From contig JAOALB010000082.1 of the NCBI GenBank assembly GCA_025331125.1, positions 62,001-126,000 of the forward strand: a stretch of DNA of 64,000 nt, given 5' to 3'. Shown here in pieces: positions 1 to 14,101 of the stretch. The notes under the pieces were generated by a model. The model saw only the letters and a list, made by a program, of their open reading frames with translations. It was not told the origin of the DNA and searched no databases. How positions within the stretch are numbered: position 1 is the first letter of the stretch; the number at the start of each line of letters is the position of its first letter. A program made the position numbers and the translations under genes. The stretch comes from Mycogone perniciosa. Lineage: Eukaryota; Ascomycota; Sordariomycetes; Hypocreales; Hypocreaceae.

Positions 1-364
1 TAAACTTAATAAACTGAATTAAAACTATAAAATAACTTTTATATTTAAAATTAAAAAGTTATTTTATTTACTTAATACACGTTTATAGGTATATTATTAT
101 TAGTATTTACCATAACATTTCTTTTTATATTATAATATAAACCTTTGAAATCTAAAGTTCACCCTTTTTAGATGTGAGTATTATTAAAGACCTCAACCAA
201 CATATTATATGAAGTATAGTAATTAGGCTAAGTCTTGAATATTTTAACTAATAGATTAGCTAAATAGGTAAATACATATAACTCAATCTCCGCCTTTATA
301 TTATAACGTGATGAAAGAAGGCTCTCAAAGCTGAAAGAGGTGGATGAAAAACTAATTCACGGAG

Positions 365-480
365 CTGACTAACAGGGAAGCAAGGCTATATCATATTACC
401 TCATGTATTATAACGTAGCAACTGCTCTAGAGCTGTTAGGCATATCCCGTGCCATTGTTATCAAGCATCCCTGTGCCATT
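365..480 (+). repeat. Dispersed repeat, copy A (about 115 bp)
   Basis: This patch has near-normal composition inside the AT block and aligns with 4,609-4,726. Shared landmarks in the same order are a CTAACAG...GAAGCAA start, an AGCTGTT core, CATATCCCGTGCC (CGTATCCCGTGCC in the other copy) and a CTGTGCCAT end. Differences between the copies are mostly transitions. No coding sense is visible. It probably belongs to the same transposon family as the inverted-arm element at 4,205-4,600, since in the other copy it directly follows that element. A weak trace of the element's right arm also precedes this copy, at about 320-360. Confidence 0.7.
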
Positions 481-3400
481 TAGTTCATAGTTTAATGAAG
501 GACTCCAGAAAATGTCTTAACTTTATTTTCTTCAACTGGCTTATATTGACAACTATTATAAGAAACTTAAACATATGCTTAGACTATTATAAAATTGTTA
601 TTATACTTTTAAGCTTTATCAAGGTAATGGCTAGCATAAAAAGAAATATATCCTTTTTAAAAGCCTATAAAGGCTTAGCCAGTTGATATAAAGATATAAC
701 TTACTCTTCTTGAAAGTAAATATAACTAGTTTAATCAAAAGAAGACTTAGGTATAGCTATATAAGCACCTTAAAAACTTTTTGTAGACTATATAGGTAAA
801 AAGAGATATTAAAATGAATATAGTGACCTTAAATAAAATAAAGACTACTAGATAATCTATTTAAATTATATAATAGCGCCCTTTGAAATTGAGAAATAGA
901 TTAAAGTAAAGGGAATACTATATAATATAGTTTGATATAAAAAACGCAATTACTAACATAAAGTCCTAGTAAAAGCTAGTTTGAATAATGGTATCTAATA
1001 GATAATTAAAAAGTATAAAGTTATAAATTCATTTTAACCCCCCCTTGCCTTTAACAGATCGTAATAAAAGTATTTTATACTTTGAACACTAAATACCCTT
1101 TTTAAAAAAAAGATTTATTATAGTAAAAGGGAGTTGAATAAAAGATTAAAAGTCTTAAAAAGTTCAAGTATAAAAGAACCTTTGAAGACTGCAAAATAAT
1201 ATAGTAATTAAAAAGGAGGTAAAAAAGGCTATAATTAAAGCAGGGAATATTGCGCCTAGGATAAATAATATATTAATTGCCCTATTATACTATATACAGT
1301 CAACTATTAAAAAGTATATTATAACCCTTTTCAAAGGCTATTATAAATTAAAATATTACTATTTCCCCTTTGAAAATATTAAAGTTTTTATTAATTTTAC
1401 ATTTAGTAAATCTAAGTATATAAAGTATAAAGGTTTTAAACTTATTTTACTATTATTTCATAAACGAAAAGGCTTAAAGCGATTATTTATAAAGATAGTA
1501 TATTCTTTAGTATTTAAATATAAAATCCTTTTCAAGTAATACTTTAAAGTCCTTTTTTTAAAAGTAGCTATAAATTTAATTATTTATTTAATTTATTATA
1601 TTAAAATTACTTTAAATTCAAAAAAGGGTATAACTTTATTTACTTTTACTATTTTTAAAGCCTTTTATATTATTATAAAACGTAACTTAATTTGTAGCCT
1701 AAATAACAAAGTTAATTCACTTAATTTATAAAATAAATAAAGTCTTTTATAAATACTAACACTACTTTTATTCATAAAGGAGATAGGATTGATTTATTAA
1801 GTATTGCATTCAAGTATAAAGCTTTATAAATATCCTTCATTTCTTTTATTATATTAATACTTTACTTTGATTTAATCTCCTAGTTTAAAAATCAATTATC
1901 CTGCTTCAAATAGATCAATAACATCGCTATATCTATTCTAGGTAGGTTTACTTAAAAGACAGCAACTTTTATATAGTAAACACTTAATAAAATGTCAAAG
2001 TAAAAAGTTAAGAATATTGTATTTTTCAGCTATATTAAAGCTAAATTACTGCACTTTTATCATATAAAAGGCTAAATATATTACAAGGGCATTATAATAA
2101 AAAGGTAATTTAGTTTTAAGAAATATTTTATAATTAAAGATTTACTTTAAGTTAAAGCCTTTCAAATATATATATATATAAAGACTTATAGGTAAAGTAT
2201 ATAAACTCTTTAACTCTCTTAAAACATATAATAAAATTTAGAAAGGCTTACTTTTTAATGCTGTAATATAAGCTATAAAGGCCTATATCCTCCCTATTAC
2301 TTTATATAAAATAAAAGTATAGTAGTTGAAGTATAAATCATACCTATTAGTTAACTTTATTAAGTAGGTAAGTATAAAGATATTTAGCTTTACAAATGAA
2401 ATAAATAAAGCCTTTACAGTATAATACAAGTAATCCTTTTAATTTAAAAGACTATAAATACTTCTATTTTATATAAAAAGTAAAGGTCCTTTCAATTAAC
2501 GTTACTTTAATCAAAGCTTAATTTAAATGCGCGATAAGATTTATAAGATTGGATTAAAATTACTTAATAAAGTAATATATTAATAAGAAACTCCCTCTTT
2601 AACAGCTATAAACTAAACTTAAATATACTGCTGCTTTAATTACTAAAACTATTAATCCTACACTTTTCGCTAAAGTGTCTATATATTATTTTTAATTTCA
2701 ATTTAAAGGGTATAGGCAAATTAACTATAGTAAAAGAATATTTACAAATACTTTAATCCCTCCCCTTTTATTAAGTTTCAGTTTAGTTTAATAAATTTTA
2801 AATAATAAGGAATATAAATTAGAAAGCTTATATTTACTATAAAATGAAAGGAACTATCAATATTAAATACTTTGATAGTATAAAGCTTTATAATATCAAA
2901 ATATAAACTGCCTTAAAACCTATGAAGCTGATAGTTAAATATACAAAGGAAAACTATAGAAATTAAACAGTATTCCTTTTTCAAATAAATTATTGCTTAT
3001 GAACTAGCTATTTAATAAGGCCCCCCTTTTTATATAGGAAGTCTATAAATACATATATTTAGAAATTAATATAAAATACTTTACGTTATAAAACCTTTAT
3101 TTTATAAATTCCAGGATATAAAGATATGATAGGCAATAAATAAACTAACTGTTTAATTAAATAAAGCGCAGACTTTTTTACTGCGCTTTAAAATTAAACT
3201 ATAATTATATAGATTAAAAGATAGATTAAAGAAAAGGTTATAGGGGTAAAAGAACGAAATTTGTTTAATAAAACCTTAAAATGCTATGAGTAAAAGAGAT
3301 TTAAAGCTTTTTAAAGTTATAGAAAATAAAGCTGTCCAGAAATTAGTAGAGGAGGCAGACCTTTATAGTCCTCCTTTAATAGAGGCAGATTAATATTACT

Positions 3401-3654
3401 TAGATTAATACTTGTTCCTATATAAATTAAAACTTAGGAAAAAGCAGCGTAAGCCGCTAGCTTTTAATATCGTATTGCCTATAAGGGATTTATATAACTA
3501 GCTTACTTAGTCGATATAAATAATAAAATACATATATAAACAAACAATCATTATATATATTACATATTTAAAAGTATATTTCAAATACTTTCAAGTATTT
3601 GAATATGATTAAGTTTATTTTCAAGCTTTAATACCTTTACTTTAAAAAATATTT

Positions 3655-3681
3655 AATTTAATTTAATTTAATTTAATTTAT
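3655..3681 (+). repeat. ATTTA microsatellite
   Basis: A run of about five ATTTA units inside the AT block. It is low-complexity sequence with no other support for a function. Confidence 0.6.
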
Positions 3682-4204
3682 TAATATATTAATTAATATT
3701 ATATTTAAATAAATTGTAACAAGGCTATATTAATCATAATTAGTTAATATTTAGTAAAATCATTTTGCTTAGTTTTATTCATAATTAAAACAATAATAAT
3801 ATAATTTTAAGTAATATTTATAAAAGTAAAGAAATATTATTTATTATACTTATAAATCAAGATAATATACGTTAATTAACTTTTAATATTGAAGTTATAT
3901 TTACTATTATGAAGCTTTTTAAAAATAATTATATTATTATTATTGTAAAAGGATTATAAAAACTCATATCGTTTGTCTATAAAAATTAAAAAAAAGTTGA
4001 AAATTAATAATAAAAGAAAACCTTTTTATATTTATTTTTATTAAATATAATTTTAATTAATTCATTTATTACCTATTTAAATGAATGTTTATAGTCTTTA
4101 TTAAAGTTATTGAAATTATTAAAAATAAAGTTACGTAATATAACTTAACTATACAATTGAATGATAATAACTTTATAAATTTAACATATAAGACCTTTTT
4201 AATA

Positions 4205-4600
4205 AGAGAAGTACTATTTCCAACAGATAAAACCTGCTATTTATATAGATAGTCTGTGCGCTATCTGCAAAAATCTCCCTATACTCTGCAACTTGATTCC
4301 TTACTTCGTACTCTATATATCACAGCTATTTACAGTATATCAAATTACTTTAAATAACAAGTCTTTATTACCCCCTTTATCCACCTATATAAAGGATAAT
4401 TATTCTCCCGGCTATATAGCTAACACAATTTTATTACTCCCCACTTCAATAAGATTAAAGCCAGTTATCTCTTTAGACTAAGTTAACAGAGGGTTAACAG
4501 GGATATTCATTATCGTAACGGCGCTAATGATGTTGCTGTGGTTCAGGTTACAGAGTGTAAGGAGCTGTAGGGAGATTTTTGCGGGGGAGGCGCACGGACT
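4205..4600. mobile_element. Inverted-arm (MITE-like) element, less mutated copy
   Basis: The left arm (about 4,253-4,290) is the reverse complement of the right arm (about 4,551-4,597). Both carry the core AGGGAGATTTTTGC followed by a GCGCAC block. Between them lies about 260 bp of non-coding sequence with no credible reading frame. The same arms and interior recur at about 14,040-14,415 with C replaced by T and G replaced by A. A short element with inverted ends and no protein resembles a non-autonomous DNA transposon (MITE), but no target-site duplication could be fixed, so this class is an inference. The 115-bp repeat copy B follows immediately on the right. Confidence 0.6.
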
Positions 4601-4608
4601 GACAGAGT

Positions 4609-4726
4609 TAACTAACAGAGAAGCAAAGCTATACTATATTACGTTATGTGTTTTGAAGTGGCAACAGCTCTGCAGCTGTTGTCAGGCGTATCCCGTGCCG
4701 CTGTCGTTAGGCACCTCTGTGCCATA
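4609..4726 (+). repeat. Dispersed repeat, copy B (about 115 bp)
   Basis: This is the second copy of the repeat at 365-480 and directly abuts the right arm of the inverted-arm element. It keeps more C and G than the first copy, with CGTATCCCGTGCCGCTG here against a more AT-rich version there. Copy B therefore appears less affected by RIP-like mutation. Confidence 0.7.
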
Positions 4727-5321
4727 AATAGTAAAATGATAAAGGTAAAAAGTTATATTTTTAAAAAGCGTTAATTGGCTTTTATTTAAATCTATAATTT
4801 ATTATATAAAATGAAACTTGATATATAAAATATAAACAATAAGTTAAAAATTAAATAAAGTAAAAATACAAGCCATATATAGAGAGAAATATATATAAAG
4901 CTTTATATAATTAATATATATAATATTACTAATGTTTTATTGATATTTATTGATTTAAACTCTTTATTATTATAAAGGCTATAAAGGTTTAATTTTTTAT
5001 ATTAATTAAATTAACTTTATTTACTTTGTAAAAAATATTATTTACTATATATTCTATAAAGCCTTTTATTATGTTTATTTTGTAGAAAAATAAATTATTG
5101 TATATTAATATATATAAATATTGAAAGTAATAAATAAAGTTACTTAAAACTTTATATACTAATTAATTTTATTAATTAACCATAATATCTAAACTAGTAT
5201 AGTAGTATATAATAATATATATAATTAATAAAAGATATAAATATTTAGGTATAGGTTAATATATATATTATATATCGTAAATTCAGTAAATGGACTTTGT
5301 GTTTTACTTAATATGATAACC

Positions 5322-5423
5322 TAACCATATTGAGGGCCATATTATAGGATTACAGCAGAATATCGGAGCCTCCAGCTAATTACCAAGAAGTGACAACTAC
5401 AACCGCGACCCTATAAAAAGGAT
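5322..5423. other. Island of normal base composition in the AT block
   Basis: About 100 bp with ordinary G+C content (for example GAGGGCC, ATCGGAGCC and ACCGCGACC) lies between strongly AT-rich flanks. No reading frame, tRNA fold or repeat partner was recognised within the window. It may be a recent insertion, or single-copy DNA that escaped mutation. Confidence 0.4.
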
Positions 5424-8400
5424 TACTATAATTATTATAATCTAAGTACATTGATTATATTTTTCCTGTATATATATATTTAATATAATTATATAAATAA
5501 ATTAAAATATATATAACAATATTATTGTTTATTTATTATAGAAAAGGTTTAATTACTGATTTGAATTTATTGGCTTAATAGCTACATATACCATATAACC
5601 TTTTCATATACTTCTTTATATATTTTATAATATGATGTATTATATAATTACAATGAACATTTCAGGTTTTATATTTATTATGTTATAAAGCCTTTGAAAA
5701 TAATATAACTGCTTTACTTTAACTTAAATCATTACTTAATAAAGCCTATAATAAAACTACTATAACTTTACTTTAACTTTAATTTAATAAAAACTATAGT
5801 GCCTATATTCTTCCATTACTTTATAATATCACCTATAAGTTTTATTATATTGATAGTTTATTAACCTCAAATTATAAAAGCTTTTAAGATATATTAATAT
5901 TCAATCTTATAGTATTTTAAGTTGAACCTTGATTAAGTTATTAACATTCATAAATTTAAGAAAGTTATAGAATATTGACTTAAACGTTGAGGTTATAGGC
6001 AGTATAAGTAAGTTTAGGGCTTAAAGGTAATATAAAAGTATTATCTTAAAGGATATAAAGTTAATTATAAAAGTTTTTAATAATAGTTAAATCAAAATTT
6101 CAAAAGAACAGTTAATTCAAGTTCAATAGCTTTTAAAGTTATTATTATTGAGAAGTACTATTTATATATATATATAACTTTTAAATTTACTTTATTTTCT
6201 TTATCATTTATATCCTACTATTAAAATTTAATATACAAAGTATAAAGTATAGAATATATTAAATAATATGAATCTATTAAAAAGCGTTAATTATAAAAAT
6301 ATATTAAAGTATATATGATTATATTCTTATTAATTAATTATATATATATATATATATAATCTTTAATTACGGCATTTTATATATAGCTTAATAGCTATAT
6401 ATACTTTAATTATTTTCAACTTTCATATTATTATAATACTGCATAATAAAGCCTGCGATAAGGCTGCTATAGCCCTGCTTGAGCTTTAAATTTATAAAGA
6501 CTATAATGCCTATAATACCTGTAATGCCTGTATTCTTTTATTGCTTTATATAGCAGTTAAAGGCAGTATAGGTAGTTTAAAGGCTTAAAGGTAAAGTATT
6601 ACTTTAAGGGATATAAAATATTAACTAAAAAGTAAATAAAATAAATTTAAAAGGTATATATAAATAGAAATATATATATATGTATAAGTAGTAATTCTTT
6701 TATTATAAATATTTAATACTTTTTAAAAGCATTATTTGATGAAAAGGTATTAAAAATAATGTATTTATAAAAAAGTGTATATTATCAAATAATATAATTA
6801 ATATAAAAAACAATAATATTTAATTAAACTTTATTATATATATATTATAATTAAAGTACAGTAATATTAAGATAAAATAAATTATGAAATGTTAGAAATA
6901 TATAATGATAATATTAAGGTTTATTTTATAGGTTTATTATTGTTTTTATAGCTTATTGACTATAACTATATTTCTAAATTTTAACTATCTTAGTAAAATA
7001 CTATACTCTTATCTTCAAGATATATTAAAATAATATATATATTATATATTTAAAAGCAGATTTACAATACTTTTAATAACTTATATATAATTAAACTTAT
7101 TCTTTAAACTTTAATACTTTTACTTTTAGCAATATTTTATTTTGGTTTTATTTATTTATTCATTAATATTAAATATTATATATAAATATTAAAAGACTGG
7201 AAGCTCCGGAGCTCTTATAATATCATATAGGCTGGAATATATATATAAAGGTAACTATAGTCTTGAAAGATATAGAACTTGGAAGACTAGAAAACTACTG
7301 CTACTATACTTAACTATTAGTTTCTAGCTTATTACCTACTTATTAATACCTATTTGTCTTTTAAATAATTACTTCTTACCCTCTTTTACTTTTCCTTAAA
7401 GTTGCAGGTTTTTATTTAATTTATTTGCCTTAAAAAAGGTCTTTAATATATTAGTCTTTTATAATACTTCTTTTAATACAAGTAAAAGACTATTGAAGTT
7501 AAAGATGCCTTTAATGGCAAATAATTAGTTTATTTTTAGTAACAAGGCTATATTTTAAACGCAAAGACCTTTAAATAAAGCTATTTTTTAAAATTATTAA
7601 CCAAGCCTTTTAAATTATACTTGATTTATAAAAGAAGAATTTCATAGTTACATTTAATATATAAAAAACACAGAGTAAATGCATTTGAAAGGAAATATTT
7701 TAATACTTTTCTTCAAGGGAAAACCTTTTTTTCTCAAACTTTTAAAGATTCAAGCTTTATTTCCTGCAATTGATTTATTATATACCGCTAATTTAAAATA
7801 GCTTGATAAAATCAATTAAAGTAAAATATAAGTTTAAGCTTTTTACTATAGAGGAAAGTTTTAAATAGGATTAGAGACTTTTTTATTATTATTAAAAGGT
7901 AATTGAAAGTATTGTTAATACTTTGTTTAAGCAGCTTATGAAATTACTTATATTATTTTTTACTTAAAAAGAAATATTTATTAGTGATAAATTAATTATT
8001 TTAAAAAAAAGTAAATTAGTTAAATTCATTATTTAAAATAAATTTTGTTTATAGTTTAAAAATAATAATTATAATAATTAAATTAAATACTATAAAATAG
8101 TTTTATAGATTTGTCGCTTATATTAAGCTATTAAATAAAGCTTTTGAACTTTTTTTTTAATTTAAGATAATTAAAAGTAAATTCTTTAATAATCTAAAAA
8201 AAAATAAAAGTCTTTACTATAAAACCTTATAGTAAACTTTTAGTTATATAAAATATAATAGTAAATATTATATTATTAAAAAGTATAATAACTTTATTTA
8301 ACCATATTCTATTAATGGAAATATTAAATTGGCAATTTATTAAGCTTAAAAATATAATTACTATATATATTTATTTATAAAAAAGTATAATTAAATAGTT

Positions 8401-11400
8401 ATTAATAATATATGAATATTTAATTTAATTTTTATAACAATATTTATATTATCTCTTTATACTAAACAGATTAATGAAATGGTTTATTATTTACTTTAAA
8501 GTTTACTATTATTTTTTAAAATGTATTTATTATAGTTTATAGTTATATAAATATATTTATAATGATAATTAATAATTCAAATGTAACAAAGAAATAGTTA
8601 TTTTATTACATTATTATTAATATTTTTAAAGATTTTATTTTTCAAAAAACCTTAATTTTAGTAAATTTATTTTACTCTTTTATAAAAATATAATTAATAA
8701 AATTATCCTTTAATTAAAAGCTTTATTACTTTAATACCTTTTAACAAGCAGCTATAATAAACTATTAAAAAAGCTTAAATTGCTTTTATATTAATAATTA
8801 AAAAGAAACTGAAAGTTAAATTAAAGGCCTTAAAAACTCTATTATTCTTTAATTTAAACAAAGCTATTTCTTTAAAAGATTATAAATTAACTTTATATAT
8901 AAAATTACTTTTTATATATTATAATTCTGTTAATATTCTTTGATAACAACGGCTATTAAATAAAAAATTAAAAAATACTTTCATAAAGTTTTATTTATAA
9001 TTTAATAATTGAAAAATTAAACGCTTTCTGTAAATATTTCAAAAAAGTATTATAAAATATATAAGTTTAATATTCTATTAATTCTATAAATACTTTTATA
9101 GTTTTTGTATTAAAAGAAGGCATAAATATATATAAATTTCTATACTTTAAATAAAATAATTAATAAAAACCATACTCTTTTATTATTAATATTTAAAGTT
9201 TTTAATAGGCTTTTATATATTAAATCTTTTATTAAATTTCATTTAAAAGATATATACTATTAAATATTTATTTATAAAAAAGATAAATAAAAAATATTAT
9301 TTTACTGCTAATATAAATACTTTAAATATAATATTATATTATTTAACTTTACAAATCCCCTTATAACCTTTCAATAATATATTAATAATACTATATAAAT
9401 CGTTATTAATTCTATTTATATCATATAATTTAACAATATATCAATTTATAACTCTACTTTTAAAAAGTATATATAATATATTCATTAAGTATTTAAAAGT
9501 TTATAAAATATAAAGCTATATATTAATCTTAATAAATATATTTTTATATTATTTCAATATTATTTTTAAATATATTACTATATTTAATAAAATTAAAATA
9601 AAAAAATAAGTATATGTTTAAATTATTATTTAATTACTAATATTTTAAAGTATTTATAATATCTTTATATTCTTACAATCTATAAAGTTTTACTATTCTT
9701 TTATTAAAAAGTATAGTAAAATTATAATACCTTTAATAAATTTGATTTAAAAAAGGCAAAAAGGCTTTTTATAGTTAAACCCTAATACTTTTAAAGTTTT
9801 TTAATAGCTTAAAAAAGGGTTTCAAGAAATCTATTTTAATATATTATACGTTGAAGGTATTAATTTATATGAAAATAAATATATTAAACTATATAATTAA
9901 AGTAGTATTAATTTAATCCTAGCAAAATATTTAATATTTTATAATATATATATTAAAAAAGCTAAGTAGTTTTAAATGATATTATTATACCTTTAATAGT
10001 AAATTCTTTACTATTATAAAGGCTTTTTAAATATAAAGATATTATTTAATATATAAATATAGAGATTTAGGTTATAATAGATTATTTTACTTATTATTAC
10101 TTTATAAATAAATAAAAGCTGTTATATTAATAAGTAAAGGCTTTTAATAAACTAGCTTTATTTAACTTTTATATTAAATATAAGTTAAAGACGTTAAAAT
10201 TTATTTATCCTTTACTTTAATACTTTAACTTTGCTAATTTTATTAAAATTAAAAGATTACAGTAAAGCTGTATATTAATAACTTTACTGTATTTTCATTG
10301 TATAAAGGTTAATAGCTTATATAAATTAAAAGCATTTTTAGCAGTATATTATAATGACTAAAAATATATAATTTTACCGATAAATAAAAGTAATACTTTA
10401 ATATTACTTTAAGTTAATGGATAGGGATTAAATACTATTCAGTAAATAACTTATTTATAAAGTATAATAGCTAACATTATAATAGCTATTAATTTATAGG
10501 TTATATAATAAATTCTTATAGGTTTACTGCTAAAACTATAAAAATCTTTATATTTAACTGTTTTGTAAGTTTAATAAAAAGATTACTTTATTTAATAAAA
10601 GCTTTAAAGTTAAAAAGTAATTAATATACTTTATCGTAATATTTAAATTATTAATAATAACCCGTTAATTTACTATTAAAGTAAAGTCTATATATTAATA
10701 GGTTTTTATATTGAAATTTTAATACTACTTTATAATAATTTAACTGCTAAGTATTAAAAATTTAATTCTACTTTAAAATATATTATATTAATTTATTTTT
10801 AGTAAAGTATAAAGTAAAATATTAAATATTATATATCTTTATACTATATTTGGTGGATACTCAACGCAAAAACCTGAGCTTTTAAAGAAATCTTTATAGA
10901 TTTTATTATAGATTTACTAGAAATTCTGAATTATGAAGGGGATATAGCGCTTATATTTAGTTAAGTAGACAGATGACTTAGAAATTAATAATATTTAATA
11001 AAAAAAGTAATTTTATTTATATTAAATTAATGTAAAAGTATAAATATTAATTTATTAATAAATAACTAGCTTTTACTATTAAATATTATAAAGTGAAAGG
11101 GAGTAGGGTATTATATAATTTTAATTAGTTAATTAAAAAGAACAAATAAACTTATAATAATATATATTTCATAGTAAATAAATAATAATACTACTGTTAA
11201 ATAATAATTAATTGTTTTTATTTTTGAATAATCTTTTATTATAATATTTTATAATACTAAAATATATTTAAAAGGATTTACAGGATTTACTATATTAATA
11301 TATTATCCAATCATTAAGAAACAATCGCCCATTATAAATAAAAAATATATACTAGAATAAAAGTCTATAAAATAGCCGTAATAGTAGCGAAAAAGGTTAT

Positions 11401-12780
11401 TTAATTAAAAGTAATTTCAAGATTTAAGCGCTTTAAGTTTTAGTTGCAATACTGCTTATTTACTATAAACTCTTTTTTTTACACTTTAACTAAATTTAAC
11501 CTTTACTATATTAAATTTATAATAGTATTATTATAAATTAGTTTTTTATTAACTGCTATTATGTAATAAAGAAGTAATAATAAAGTATTTACTTTATTAA
11601 TAAAAGACTTTTAAAAATATTAAATTAATACTTTAATAGCATCAATAAACTTATAAGTAATTAAATTATAGAATTTATTATTTAAAAAATAATAAAAGTA
11701 AGTTTCAAAAGTAGCTAATATAATATAAATTAATATAAAAAGTTTATTTCTAAATTATATAAAATTTATATTTATTATTATAGTATTACCTTTTTTTTAA
11801 TTTTATATTTTATGTAATTAAAAAATTAAAATAATAATAATAATATAAAATAAAATACTCTGTATGTCTAATAAATTAATAGTAACTAATAATAATATTT
11901 ATACTAAATTACCTATTAAATTAAATTGCTAGCGGCTTTCTTGTATTTAATCAGTAAAAGTATAGTAATTTTAAAGGGAGGGTGTTTCAATAAAATTGCA
12001 ATTCAAGTAATATTAGCTATAAGTAAAGATAGGTTTATTATATTAAAATTTTTAAATACTGCAGGATTATTCTTCTTCTTTAAAACTAGGCTATATATAT
12101 TAAATAGGAAATTATAGTAAAAAGTTACCTATATAAAATATATAAAGCTGTAATATTTATTATAAAAGGAAAAAAAGAAAAATAAAAGGAAAAGATATTT
12201 ATAAAAAAAGTAATTATTTAAAAAAGGGCTAAAAAGGATTTAAAAAAAGAAAAAAAAGAAAATAAATGAAAAGTGAAGTTATAAAAAAAAGAGTAAAGAT
12301 ATATATAATATATATAATATATATAGTATATATAATAGTAAATCAAAACAAGAAATATAAAGTAAATTATTTATATATTAGAAGCAAAGAATTAATATAT
12401 TATATAAAACCTTTTTATTACTGTTTAAATTTAAATACATAAAAGTATACTTTTAAACTATAAAGTTAAAACCATCTTAAGCTATTTAATATATATTGAA
12501 ATATTTGAATTTAAGGCTTAAAAGAAGTATTTATATAAAAAGACTTAATATAATCATAAAAGAATCATAGTTAATATATTAAAATATAAATTTATAAATT
12601 TTACAAAAGTAAACAAAACCTTTATTATAATTATAGATAAAAATAAGATAATTTATTTAAATAAACTTAAATAAAATTAGTTTTATATTGGCTTTATTTT
12701 ATATTTTTAAACCTAGTAACTAAATAATTATATAACATACACTTTTTATTATTTTACTATATAATATATATACAAGTATA

Positions 12781-12816
12781 TCCTTCCCTTTCCTTTCCTT
12801 TCCTTCCCCTCCCCTT
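12781..12816 (+). repeat. Polypyrimidine TTCC-type tract
   Basis: A stretch of about 36 bases contains only C and T, in TTCC/TTCCC-like units. It stands out because the surrounding DNA has almost no C. It is a simple repeat with no gene nearby. Confidence 0.6.
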
Positions 12817-13931
12817 ATATCCTCTATTTTACTCCTTCTATACCTATTATATATTACTATTTCTACTATTATATTAATATTACCTTTAATACTATCTTTA
12901 ATACTCCTACTTATTTTTATTTTATATTATTTAGATATTAATTAACTTCAACTTTAAAAGCGATTTATTTCAATTCAAATAAATATATTGAAAAAGAGTT
13001 GATTTTCTACTGTAAGTTTTATAGTTATTATTTTATTTTCTTTACTTCATTTAAATTATTATAGATTTATTTTAAATAACTAAAAAGATTAATTACGTTT
13101 TAATTCCTTTACTTTTTTAACTGCTTAATAAACATTGAAATTATTAATTGAATAGTTTAATTAAAAGAATTATAAATATAATAAAATTATATATTTTTAT
13201 CTTTAATAGCTGCTTTATTAACTAAAAGCTTTACCTTTATTATTAAACCTTAAATATCTTAATTTTTTATTTAACCATTAAATTAATTAGGTTTTAAAAA
13301 GATTCATTATAGCCGCCTATAGTTTACTATCTTTTATAGTTTATTAATTTATATTTATATTACTATGATTATATTTATTAATTAAGCTTTATATTAATTA
13401 AATAAACTTTATATTAATTAAATATTCTAGTTTATAATTTTTTCAATTTTTTATAATCTTTTAAAATTCTGATATTAATAAATTATTAAGATTATATTTA
13501 CATTAATTACGTTTAGGAGATATAAAAAGGCTAGCTTTAAATATACAATATAAAAAAGGGATTCAAAATTACTTATTTAAAACCAAAAAGAAAGGAAAAA
13601 AAGCTTAAAGCCAGTTATCCTTAAATAATAGCTATTTATACAATTAATATATAAGTTATATATATAACTATAACTAAATTAAGCAGGTACTAAATTCCTT
13701 AAACCCTTAGTTTATAATATTTATAAATAATATTATAATTATTAAAATAGCCCTTATAAATAGTTTTATATTTAATAAAACTTTTATTTCAATTAATTTT
13801 TAAACTTTTATTAATATAAAATATTTAACTTTTATAAACTTTATAATTTTAATATTATTTTTATATAAATATAAACTAAAAGTTTATTATTTAAAGTGAT
13901 TTAATATATATTATATAAAAAATTAAATTTT

Positions 13932-14101
13932 AAAGTATAAAAAGCTATAAAAAGATTTTTATAAATAGCAGATAAACTATTTATATAAATAGTATTACTT
14001 TATAATATATATATTATTATATTATTTTTAATAAATAATACTACTTATATATATACTTTATTTATTATTTATAAAAATCTCTTTATAGCTTTTTATACTT
14101 T
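13932..14101. repeat. Long inverted repeat of two element arms
   Basis: An arm at about 13,932-13,996 is closely matched by the reverse complement of about 14,037-14,101, with a roughly 40-bp AT spacer. Both arms contain the AGCTATAAA(A/G)AGATTTTTATA core, which is the mutated form of the arm core in the element at 4.2-4.6 kb. The right arm is also the left end of the mutated element at 14,040-14,415. Two elements therefore seem to lie head to head here, or one inserted next to another. Confidence 0.6.

Noticed and set aside
1..300. Possible telomere or centromere end
   Set aside because: No TTAGGG-type repeats and no recognisable centromere signature were seen. AT-rich mutated DNA alone is not specific.
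495..686. Short open frame in the AT block (also 4293-4481, 4527-4727 and 11926-12117)
   Set aside because: These have 60-66 codons and low-complexity, Ile/Leu/Tyr/Lys-rich products or overlap the decayed repeats. There is no family resemblance, and AT-rich mutated DNA is expected to give such frames by chance.
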